Shown here piece after piece: positions 1 to 5,828 of a stretch of 8,798 bases of DNA. Position 1 is the first letter of the stretch; each line of letters begins with the position of its first letter. The DNA is from Clostridia bacterium (GTDB lineage: Bacteria; Bacillota; Clostridia; Monoglobales; Monoglobaceae), in assembly GCA_017625185.1 (NCBI GenBank), contig JAGALN010000006.1, positions 1-8,798 on the forward strand. The letters are read 5' to 3'. A program made the translations under genes and the position numbers. Below the pieces are notes generated by a model. It was not told the origin of the DNA, did not search any database, and saw only the letters and a program-made list of their open reading frames with translations.

Positions 1-66
1 CAATTCATGACAACGAAGTTGTCAATTCATTAAAATTGGTTGGCATCTAAATTGTTCACTGATTTT
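1..66 (+). repeat. Right end of hairpin-array repeat, copy 1 (cut by window edge)
   Basis: Bases 1-66 match 3591-3656 at 63 of 66 positions in the same orientation; the mismatches are at 52, 56 and 65, and similarity fades after about 66. The copy contains one complete hairpin, GACAAC-GAA-GTTGTC (9-23), flanked on both sides by AATTCAT, then the conserved unstructured tail TAAAATTGGTTGGCATCTAA (31-50). The left part of the element lies outside the window. The repeat ends about 60 bp before the start of the BRO-N remnant, just as copy 2 ends about 36 bp before trhA. Confidence 0.9.
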
Positions 67-125
67 AAACCTCTTGATGTCAAAAATTTATAGTTTGATA
101 AAACTCTTTTATGGAGGTTATACAG

Positions 126-365
126 ATGGATAATAAAATACAAATATTTGAAGATAAAAGAATAAGAACTGCATGGAATGAAGAAACAGAAGAATGGTAT
201 TTTTCCGTTGTTGATGTTGTATCTGTTCTTACAGATAGTGCAGATGGCAGAAAGTACTGGAACAAATTAAAGCAGCGATTAAAAGAAGAAGGAAATGAAA
301 CGGTGACAAATTGTCACCAGTTGAAAATGACAGCAGCTGACGGGAGAATGAGGGAAAAACTATGA
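126..365 (+). pseudogene. Truncated BRO-N / DinD-like antirepressor domain protein (remnant)
   Basis: The product is 79 aa from ATG 126, chosen because GGAGG at 112-116 lies 9 nt upstream; the earlier in-frame ATG at 111 overlaps that site. The protein reads as the N-terminal part of the BRO-N/DinD-like family found in prophage antirepressors and damage-inducible proteins. Recognisable pieces are the RTAWNEETEEWYFSVVDVV strand, a K-Y-W-N-x-L-K-x-R-L helix and the NCHQLKM-x-AADG segment. Full-length relatives usually run to well over 200 aa. Here similarity stops at about GRMRE, after which three residues lead to a TGA that overlaps the next gene's ATG (ATGA, 362-365). The stretch is clearly AT-rich compared with the genes after it, which suggests acquired phage or mobile DNA whose 3' part was deleted. 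A functional small protein cannot be excluded. The family call is from memory of motifs. Confidence 0.72.
302..318. repeat. 8-bp perfect dyad inside the BRO-N remnant
   Basis: GGTGACAA-A-TTGTCACC is a nearly perfect palindrome with one central base. It encodes the conserved V-T-N-C-H part of the domain, so it may be a by-product of codon choice. An operator or structural role is possible but unsupported. Confidence 0.5.
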
Positions 366-967
366 TACAAAACTATATTTTTGATTTTGGAAATGTGCTG
401 GCGAATTTCTATGAAGAAATGCTGACAGAACCCTATGTGCCGGACGCCAAACTTCGAAAAACCATCAGTGAGGTGGTCTTTGACCGGGCGTATTGGGACA
501 GATTAGACGACGGGAGTATCACCGATGAAGAGGTAAGAACAGAAATCCGCCGGCGTCTGCCGGAGGAGCATTGGGAGCTTGGATGCTTGGTCTATGATAG
601 CTGGGTCAAAACTCTGACCCCCGTTCCAGGGATGGAAAAGCTGGTTTTTGACTTGAAAAAGGCGGGGAAAAAGCTCTACCTCCTCTCTAACATCAGTATC
701 GGCTTTGCAGAGAGTTACCGGGAGGTTCCCTGGCTTGAAAAGCTTCTGGGATGCTTCGATGGAGTTGTCTTCTCGGGGATGATTGCCATGGTCAAGCCCA
801 ATCGGGAGATTTTTACATACCTTTTGGATACCTATTCCTTAAAGCCCGAGGAGTGCCTCTTTGTTGATGACCGAAAAGAGAACCTGCAAGGGGCAGAAAC
901 GGCGGGAATCCGTGGCTATCTTTTCCAAGGAGATGCAGAGAAACTGAGAAAGTATCTTGGTGTTTGA
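362..967 (+). CDS. HAD-superfamily hydrolase, YihX-like phosphatase (subfamily IA)
   Basis: 201 aa, probably a cytosolic small-molecule phosphatase acting on sugar phosphates or similar compounds; the substrate cannot be read from sequence. The four HAD motifs are visible. Motif I is D8-F-G-N-V, with Gly where classical members have the second Asp; this D-x-G-N-V form is typical of YihX-type enzymes and is not a defect. Motif II is LLSN (S109), motif III is V-K145-P-N-R-E-I-F, and motif IV is FVDDRKENL (D169, D170). Residues about 17-85 form the helical cap. Length is normal. The start at 362 has AGGG (351-354) 7 nt upstream and overlaps the BRO-N remnant's stop by 4 nt. The old upstream region of this gene has therefore apparently been replaced by mobile DNA, and its transcription may now depend on a promoter in or before the remnant. 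Family call firm, substrate unknown. Confidence 0.9.
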   Translation: MIQNYIFDFGNVLANFYEEMLTEPYVPDAKLRKTISEVVFDRAYWDRLDDGSITDEEVRTEIRRRLPEEHWELGCLVYDSWVKTLTPVPGMEKLVFDLKKAGKKLYLLSNISIGFAESYREVPWLEKLLGCFDGVVFSGMIAMVKPNREIFTYLLDTYSLKPEECLFVDDRKENLQGAETAGIRGYLFQGDAEKLRKYLGV

Positions 968-994
968 GTCAATAAAATATATTGGAGAAACGAT

Positions 995-1909
995 ATGAAA
1001 GAGGCAGTGCCTAATTATTATCACAAATTCAAGTGTATTGCAGACCAGTGTCGGCATAACTGTTGCATTGGCTGGGAAATTGAGATTGATGAAGAAACCA
1101 TGGAGTTTTATCAATCCTTGGATACTCCTTTGGGGGAGCGAATCCGAAAGAGTGTTGAGGGGGAGACGCCTCATTTTATCCTGGGAGCGGGGGAACGATG
1201 CCCCTTTTTAAAGGAAAACGGACTTTGTGAGATTATCTGTGAGCAGGGCGAGGATGCTCTCTGTGATATCTGCACCTTACATCCCAGGTTCCGAAATTTC
1301 TATGATTCTTTTTGGGAAACGGGGCTGGGGCTTTGCTGCCAGGAGGCGGCACGGGTGATTTTGACGGAAACGGAACCCTTTTCGGTTCCCTTGCCCGGGG
1401 ATGTGACTTGTTTGGAAGAAGAACAAATCTTTTTTGCAAAACGGCAAAGGATCTTCTCTGTCCTGCAGGAGCGGGAGAAGAGTGTGAAGGAGCGGCTTTC
1501 GGGATTGGCGGAAGAATATGGGATTTCTTTTGGCTTTTCCCTGGAGGAGCTCCGGCAACAATATCTGACCCTGGAACGGTTGGATGATGCCTGGACCAAG
1601 GAGCTGGAAGGACTACAAGGCTTTGCCTTTGACGAGGGGATTTTTCAAGAACCGGAATTTCAGCTCCCCATGGAGCAGCTGGCGGTATATTTTATTTTCC
1701 GGCACTTGAGCGGTGCAAGCTGGGACGGAAACTATGCTGAAAGAGTGGGATTTGCCCTGATGAGTTGTTACCTGATAGGTGCCCTTTGGGATAAACACCG
1801 GCAGGAAACCGGAAACATCAGGATCGAAACTATGGCAGACCTTGCCAGGATGTATTCTGCCGAGGTGGAGTATTCCCAGGAGAATATGGAAGCATTGATG
1901 TTGGGATGA
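995..1909 (+). CDS. FliB-like protein (flagellin lysine-N-methylase / YkgJ-type cysteine cluster)
   Basis: 304 aa. The N-terminus (VPNYYHKFKCIADQC) and the cysteine layout match the family annotated as flagellin lysine-N-methylase (FliB), which carries a CxxCxxCC-type metal or Fe-S cluster. Cysteines are C14, C19, C23, C24, C69, C78, C82, C90, C93, C114 and C115, with the landmark segments RCPFL, LCDICTLHPRFRNF and GLGLCC. The second half (about 130-304) is less conserved, mainly helical, and somewhat shorter than in many relatives. Known FliB methylates flagellin lysines in enterobacteria, but no flagellar gene lies in this window and clostridial homologues are often far from flagellar loci, so the methylase role here is inferred. 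The start has GGAG (984-987) 7 nt upstream. The gene follows the HAD gene after 27 nt, probably in one transcript. Confidence 0.85.
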   Translation: MKEAVPNYYHKFKCIADQCRHNCCIGWEIEIDEETMEFYQSLDTPLGERIRKSVEGETPHFILGAGERCPFLKENGLCEIICEQGEDALCDICTLHPRFRNFYDSFWETGLGLCCQEAARVILTETEPFSVPLPGDVTCLEEEQIFFAKRQRIFSVLQEREKSVKERLSGLAEEYGISFGFSLEELRQQYLTLERLDDAWTKELEGLQGFAFDEGIFQEPEFQLPMEQLAVYFIFRHLSGASWDGNYAERVGFALMSCYLIGALWDKHRQETGNIRIETMADLARMYSAEVEYSQENMEALMLG

Positions 1910-1991
1910 AATTTGAGAAAAATTGCAGAGGCAGCGTTCCCGCCGGTCCCTGCAAACCATATAGAAAATGTGTTGCAACAACCAACCAAAC

Positions 1992-1997
1992 AGGAAG
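1992..1997 (+). promoter_or_regulatory. Ribosome binding site that fixes the MATE gene start
   Basis: AGGAAG lies 8 nt before ATG 2006. The reading frame is open upstream to TTG 1913, but that codon lacks a good Shine-Dalgarno site and the added 31 residues do not resemble the start of MATE proteins. GTG 1997 overlaps the site itself, so ATG 2006 is preferred. Confidence 0.75.
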
Positions 1998-2005
1998 TGA
2001 GAGAA

Positions 2006-3370
2006 ATGGCGAAACAATTTCAGCTGGATATGTCCAAGGGTTCCATTTTCAAAAATACGGTACGGTTTGCAATCCCCTTGATTTTTGCAAGCCTGCTTCA
2101 GCTTTTCTATAATGCGGCGGATCTGATTGTGGTCAGTCGGTATGCCGGCTCTAATGCCATGGCGGCGGTGGGAGCCACCAGCTCGGTCACCAATCTTCTG
2201 GTCAATGTCTTTATTGGACTTTCTCTGGGAGCCAGTGTAGTGGTATCCCGGAAGTTCGGGGCAAATGACAAAGCTGGAATGAAAAAAACAGTGCATACCG
2301 CCATGCTTCTGGGCGTCTGCGTGGGAGTTCTGGCTGGCATTGCCGGCGTTTTCTTCAGCAAACCCTTACTGGTACTGATGGGAACCCCGGAGGGGGAGGT
2401 TTTGGACGGTGCGGTACTGTACATGAGGATTATCTTCCTGGGTGTTCCAGCGTCCTTGACCTATAACTTCGGTGCGGCAATCCTGCGAGCGGTAGGGGAC
2501 ACCAAACGGCCCTTGTATATCCTTTCCTTGTCCGGAATTGTTAATGTGGGTTTAAACTTGATTTTGGTAGTCTTCTTTGATTTGGGCGTTGCCGGGGTCG
2601 CCATTGCCACGGCGGTTTCCAATTATCTGTCTGTCGTTGCCGTCGTCTGGATTATGACCCGTGCCGATGAGGAAATCCGACTGCAGTTTAAGCGGCTTGC
2701 TTTTCATAAAAGGGAGCTGGCCGAAATTGTAACAATCGGGATTCCCGCTGGTATCCAGTCCTCCTTTTTCAGTCTGTCCAATACGGTGCTGCAATCCTCG
2801 GTGAATGCCTACGGGGAGGCTGCCATAGCGGGAAATGCCGCTGCGGGAAATATTGAGGGTTTTGTCTATGTGGCAATGAACGCTTTTTATCAAACAAGCC
2901 TTACCGGGGTCAGCCAGAATTACGGGGCAAAGAACGAAAAGAGAATCAACAAAACCATCTGGGTTACCCTTCTTTGTGTCACGGTAGTGGGTCTTTTCCT
3001 GGGCGGGCTTAGTGTTTTGTTCTCCAGACCGCTTTTGGGGTTCTATATTACCGATTCAGCGCAGGCGCTGGAGTACGGAGCAAGGCGGATGCTCCTTTCC
3101 TGTCTGCCCTACTTCCTCTGCGGTATTATGGAGGTTTTAACCGGCGCCTTGCGAGGGCTTGGAAGCTCGGTGATTGCGGCGGTTTCTGCCTTTATCGGCA
3201 CCTGCGGGTTCCGTATCTTCTGGGCAACGGTTGCGGTGAAAATTCTGGGCGGCGGCATCGATATTCTCTATCTTTGCTGGCCCATCTCCTGGCTTTTGGT
3301 AAGTATCTTCCATACCATCACCCTGATGATGATCAAGCCCCGTGCTATCAAACGGATGAAGGTATGCTAA
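2006..3370 (+). CDS. MATE family efflux transporter
   Basis: 454 aa from ATG 2006, the usual length for the multidrug and toxic compound extrusion family. It should form 12 membrane helices in two similar halves and export cationic drugs or metabolites using Na+ or H+. Family signatures include NAADLIVVSRYAG (about 36-48), the A-A-V-G-A-T-S stretch, LRAVGDTKRPL (160-170), GVAGVAIATAVS (194-205) and, in the second half, GALRGLGSS. A short basic tail ends the protein. The gene lies 96 nt after the FliB-like gene in the same reading frame and may be transcribed with it. Downstream, CAAAGC (3394-3399) can pair with GCTTTG (3417-3422), but no T-run follows, so no standard terminator is seen before the promoter at 3412-3440. 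The substrate cannot be predicted. Confidence 0.93.
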   Translation: MAKQFQLDMSKGSIFKNTVRFAIPLIFASLLQLFYNAADLIVVSRYAGSNAMAAVGATSSVTNLLVNVFIGLSLGASVVVSRKFGANDKAGMKKTVHTAMLLGVCVGVLAGIAGVFFSKPLLVLMGTPEGEVLDGAVLYMRIIFLGVPASLTYNFGAAILRAVGDTKRPLYILSLSGIVNVGLNLILVVFFDLGVAGVAIATAVSNYLSVVAVVWIMTRADEEIRLQFKRLAFHKRELAEIVTIGIPAGIQSSFFSLSNTVLQSSVNAYGEAAIAGNAAAGNIEGFVYVAMNAFYQTSLTGVSQNYGAKNEKRINKTIWVTLLCVTVVGLFLGGLSVLFSRPLLGFYITDSAQALEYGARRMLLSCLPYFLCGIMEVLTGALRGLGSSVIAAVSAFIGTCGFRIFWATVAVKILGGGIDILYLCWPISWLLVSIFHTITLMMIKPRAIKRMKVC

Positions 3371-3411
3371 ACCACAGGGGGCACGGCAAAGGGCAAAGCC
3401 GGCTTGAAAGC

Positions 3412-3440
3412 TTGCTGCTTTGGGAGGTATGTGGTATAAT
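3412..3440 (+). promoter_or_regulatory. Sigma-70-type promoter, TTGCTG-17-TATAAT with extended -10
   Basis: The -35 element TTGCTG (3412-3417) and a perfect -10 TATAAT (3435-3440) are 17 bp apart, and TGG immediately precedes the -10 (TGn extended -10). Transcription would begin near 3447, inside the first hairpin of the array. This is the best promoter in the intergenic region and probably drives trhA and the following genes through a leader of about 240 nt that carries the hairpins. It could also belong to the repeat element and make a separate small RNA. Confidence 0.7.
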
Positions 3441-3441
3441 A

Positions 3442-3656
3442 AGTTTGCAGAGCAAACTCAATGAATTGCCTTGCGGCATAAATTGAAATCAAAGATTTCA
3501 TGAATTGAGCCTTGCGGCTCATGAATTGCACTAAAGTGCATTGAATGGCAATTCAATTCATGTTGCTTGCAACAATTCATGGCGGAACGCCAATTCATGA
3601 CAACGAAGTTGTCAATTCATTAAAATTGGTTGGCATCTAAAATGTACACTGATTCT
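3442..3656. repeat. Hairpin-array repeat, copy 2 (nine hairpins with mirrored 5-nt spacers)
   Basis: This fills most of the gene-free stretch 3371-3691. Hairpins in order (stem-loop-stem): H1 AGTTTGC-AGA-GCAAACT 3442-3458; H2 TGCC-TTGC-GGCA 3467-3478; H3 TGAAATC-AAA-GATTTCA 3484-3500; H4 TGAGCC-TTGC-GGCTCA 3506-3521; H5 TGCAC-TAAA-GTGCA 3527-3540; H6 ATTGAAT-GGCA-ATTCAAT 3540-3557; H7 TGTTGC-TT-GCAACA 3561-3574; H8 TGGCG-GAA-CGCCA 3580-3592; H9 TGACAAC-GAA-GTTGTCA 3598-3614. H2-H5 and H7-H9 all open with TG and close with CA. Five-base spacers are TAAAT, TGAAT, TGAAT on the left and ATTCA three times on the right. After H9 comes a tail (3621-3656) shared with copy 1. No open frame here looks like a protein. 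It resembles a non-autonomous mobile repeat; its class is not recognised with certainty. Confidence 0.9.
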
Positions 3657-3691
3657 AGAATGGTTTTATCAGCGAAAAAAGGGATGATTTC

Positions 3692-4381
3692 ATGAAAGAA
3701 AAGCAAAAACGACAGTCCTTAAGGGAACGGATTCTCCCAGATTATACCAGGGGAGAAGAGGTTTTTAATATGACCTCTCACATTGTGGGAGGAGCCTGGG
3801 GGATTGCCTATCTGGTCCTCTGTGTGATTATGGCGGCACTCCATCACAACCCCATAGGTGTAGTTTCTTCGGCGATTTATGGGTCTATGGTGATTATTTT
3901 GTTTACCATGTCCAGTGTCTACCACGGATTAAAACCCAGCACCGGGAAAAAGGTCCTCCAGATTATTGACCATTGCTCTATCTACCTGATGATTGCCGGA
4001 ACCTACACGCCCATCGCCCTCTGTGCCGTTCGAGAACAGAATGTGGCGGCAGGCTGGGTCCTTTTTGGAATCATCTGGGGCATGACCGCCTTTGCGGCAA
4101 CCTTTACCGCCATTGACCTTGTCAAATATAAAAAGCTCTCTATGATCTGCTATCTTGGCATGGGCTGGTGCGTGGTGGGGTTTTGGAAGATTACTTATCA
4201 GGCTATCGGCTTTTACGGCGCCTTGTTCTTGATCGCCGGCGGGGTTCTGTATACCATTGGTGCGGTGCTGTACGCCATAGGAAAGAAGAAACAGATTCGG
4301 TATATGCACTCGGTCTTTCATCTGTTTGTGAATTTAGCAAGCTTGTGCCACTTTTTCTGCATTTTATTTTATGTGGTTTAG
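3692..4381 (+). CDS. trhA: PAQR-family membrane protein TrhA (hemolysin III family)
   Basis: 229 aa, an integral membrane protein with seven predicted helices. It belongs to the hemolysin III/YqfA group of the PAQR family, now often named TrhA and linked to membrane homeostasis; the haemolysin label is historical. The family's metal-site residues are visible: SSVYH (S74, S75, H78), IDHCSIYLMIAGTYTP (D93, H94) and the last-helix H206-x-x-x-H210. The N-terminus has the usual EE-x-F-N-x-x-x-H motif (residues 22-30) on a basic cytoplasmic lead. Start ATG 3692 has AGGG (3680-3683) 8 nt upstream. The gene is the first of a three-gene operon, 36 bp after the hairpin repeat and probably expressed from the promoter at 3412-3440. 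Its stop TAG overlaps the next gene's ribosome binding site. Confidence 0.92.
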   Translation: MKEKQKRQSLRERILPDYTRGEEVFNMTSHIVGGAWGIAYLVLCVIMAALHHNPIGVVSSAIYGSMVIILFTMSSVYHGLKPSTGKKVLQIIDHCSIYLMIAGTYTPIALCAVREQNVAAGWVLFGIIWGMTAFAATFTAIDLVKYKKLSMICYLGMGWCVVGFWKITYQAIGFYGALFLIAGGVLYTIGAVLYAIGKKKQIRYMHSVFHLFVNLASLCHFFCILFYVV

Positions 4382-4393
4382 GAGGGATTCCCT

Positions 4394-5341
4394 ATGAAAA
4401 TTGTAGTATTGGACAGATTGACGCTGGGCGAGGATTTGGATATCTCCGAGGCAGAGCAGTTCGGTACCCTGGTTTCCTATGACAAGACCGCCCCGGAGGA
4501 GGTAGCGGAGCGGGTCAAGGATGCCGATGTGATTTTTGTGAATAAGGTAAAGCTGGGTGAAAACCTGAAAGATGCAAAGAATCTTAAGCTGATTTGCGAG
4601 GCAGCAACCGGCTATGATAACATTGATTTGGGTTTTTGCAAAAAGCATGGAATTGGTGTCTGCAATGTGCCGGGGTATTCTGTCTGGAGTGTGGCACAGG
4701 TTACTGTATCCATGGTTCTGAGCTTGGTGAATCACCTGCCGGAATACACCCGGACCACCCGGGATGGAAGCTATTCCCACGGGAAAAGTGCCAATATTTT
4801 AAACCCGGTTTATCACGAGCTCTATGGAAAGACATGGGGAATCGTCGGCTATGGCGGTATCGGCTCCCGGGTGGGAGCAGTGGCCCAAGCCCTGGGCTGT
4901 AGGGTTCTTGCCTATAAGCGAAACCCGATTCCCGGAGTGGAATGCACCGATATTGATACTTTGGTTCAGGAAAGCGATATCATCACCATCCATATTCCTC
5001 TGTCCGAGGAAACCCGGGGATTAATCAGCAGAGAACGGATTGGCAGAATGAAGAAAAATGTCATTTTGGTTAATACCGCCCGGGGTGCGGTGACAGATGA
5101 ACAGGCACTCTGTGATGCCATCAAGGAAGGAAGGATTGCAGGCTTTGGCACCGACGTCTATTCGGTAGAACCGTTTCCTGTGGAGAGCCCCTTTTATGAA
5201 ATCAGAAACTACGACAATGTCTGCCTGACTCCTCACATGGCGTGGGGGGGCAAGGAAACCCGGGAACGGTGTTTTTCCGAGATGCTTGCCAATATGAAGG
5301 CGTACTTTGCAGGGCAGCTCCGGAATCGGGTGGAATTGTAA
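4394..5341 (+). CDS. D-2-hydroxyacid dehydrogenase (NAD(P)-dependent)
   Basis: 315 aa, a normal length for this cytosolic oxidoreductase family, which interconverts 2-keto acids and D-2-hydroxy acids (glycerate/hydroxypyruvate, lactate/pyruvate and similar). The Rossmann motif is GYGGIGSRV (152-160). The catalytic triad is R230 (NTARGAV), E259 (YSVEP) and H281 (TPHMAWGG). The substrate-loop region CEAATGYDNID (69-79) is also typical. After the second strand of the Rossmann fold the sequence is VLAYKRNP (171-178), without the acidic residue that normally binds the NAD ribose. K175 and R176 there hint at NADPH use; this is inference. AGGAGG (4380-4385) overlaps the trhA stop and lies 8 nt from the start, so translation is probably coupled. 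Hydroxypyruvate/glyoxylate reductase is the likeliest specific role, but sequence alone cannot decide. Confidence 0.92.
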   Translation: MKIVVLDRLTLGEDLDISEAEQFGTLVSYDKTAPEEVAERVKDADVIFVNKVKLGENLKDAKNLKLICEAATGYDNIDLGFCKKHGIGVCNVPGYSVWSVAQVTVSMVLSLVNHLPEYTRTTRDGSYSHGKSANILNPVYHELYGKTWGIVGYGGIGSRVGAVAQALGCRVLAYKRNPIPGVECTDIDTLVQESDIITIHIPLSEETRGLISRERIGRMKKNVILVNTARGAVTDEQALCDAIKEGRIAGFGTDVYSVEPFPVESPFYEIRNYDNVCLTPHMAWGGKETRERCFSEMLANMKAYFAGQLRNRVEL

Positions 5342-5757
5342 TGCGAGCAGAAGCATATGAGTATTTGCCTCCTGAGGCAAAGGAGATTCGGGAAACCGTC
5401 TTTTTGAAGGAGCAGGGGTTTTCCGAAGAATATGATGAGATTGATGAGATAGCAACCCATATTATTCTTTTTGAAGGGGACACCGCCATTGCTACCTGCC
5501 GGGTATTTCCGGGAGAAACTCCGGATAGCTACATTCTGGGAAGATTGGCGGTTTCCAAGGAATGCCGGGGGAGAGGCGCCGGGAGCCGGATGCTTGCAGA
5601 AGCAGAAGCCTGCATCCGAAAAAAAGGCGGCAATTACTTGACCCTCCATTCCCAGCTGCACGCCAGGGAGTTTTACGAAAAAGCCGGCTATCTCGCCTAT
5701 GGGGAAATCGGCTATGAAGAATCCTGCCCCCATATCTGGATGAAAAAAGAACTATAA
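5341..5757 (+). CDS. GNAT family N-acetyltransferase (YjcF/ElaA-like)
   Basis: 138 aa from ATG 5341, which overlaps the preceding stop as TAATG and so suggests translational coupling. The frame is open further upstream, but that stretch lies inside the dehydrogenase gene and does not fit the family. The acetyl-CoA binding motif A is R76-G-R-G-A-G81, preceded by the strand YILGRLAVS (64-72) and followed by the helix SRMLAEAEACIRKKG. The LTLHSQLHAREFYEKAGY segment (100-117) is the usual motif B region. The start, with RETVFLKEQGFSEEYDEID (17-35), is typical of the small YjcF/ElaA-type acetyltransferases, whose substrates are generally unknown. It is the last gene of the trhA operon. Confidence 0.88.
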   Translation: MRAEAYEYLPPEAKEIRETVFLKEQGFSEEYDEIDEIATHIILFEGDTAIATCRVFPGETPDSYILGRLAVSKECRGRGAGSRMLAEAEACIRKKGGNYLTLHSQLHAREFYEKAGYLAYGEIGYEESCPHIWMKKEL

Positions 5758-5776
5758 GCATCTCTGCTTTTTATTT
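5756..5776 (+). terminator. Weak intrinsic terminator after the GNAT gene
   Basis: AAGCA-TCTC-TGCTT (5756-5769), a 5-bp stem, is followed at once by TTTATTT (5770-5776). It overlaps the GNAT stop codon. The stem is short, so termination is probably partial and some transcript may continue into the permease operon. Confidence 0.4.
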
Positions 5777-5809
5777 GTATAGTTTTTCTGTTTGAAACAA
5801 AGAATAATG

Positions 5810-5827
5810 CCATACTAGGAGGTATGG
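5810..5827 (+). promoter_or_regulatory. Hairpin presenting the permease Shine-Dalgarno site
   Basis: CCATAC (5810-5815) pairs perfectly with GTATGG (5822-5827), and the six-base loop TAGGAG holds most of the AGGAGG site (5817-5822) for ATG 5829. The stem ends one base before the start codon. If it forms in the mRNA it could limit ribosome access and act as a simple translational control. No promoter with a good -35/-10 pair was found in 5758-5828. Confidence 0.5.
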
Positions 5828-5828
5828 T

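Noticed and set aside
74..102. Possible promoter TTGATG-17-GATAAA before the BRO-N remnant
   Set aside because: The -10 matches only four of six bases and the start would fall almost on the ribosome binding site; not strong enough to annotate.
1613..2296. Long minus-strand open frame opposite the FliB-like and MATE genes
   Set aside because: It is antisense to two well-supported genes and its translation is rich in H, C and Q without any known motif.
3274..3486. Small + strand open frame over the MATE gene end and promoter
   Set aside because: It is mostly inside the MATE gene in another frame and its tail encodes the hairpins; no ribosome binding site or family resemblance.
3442..3656. CRISPR array
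   Set aside because: The constant units are only 5-7 nt and the variable units are self-complementary hairpins of 12-17 nt, not 30-nt unique spacers; no cas gene is nearby.
3626..3661. Promoter in the repeat tail (TTGGTT or TTGGCA with TACACT or TAGAAT)
   Set aside because: Spacings of 13 and 20 bp do not fit, and TACACT is altered in copy 1.
5791..5801. TTTG-AAA-CAAA dyad before the permease
   Set aside because: Only a 4-bp AT-rich stem, easily due to chance.
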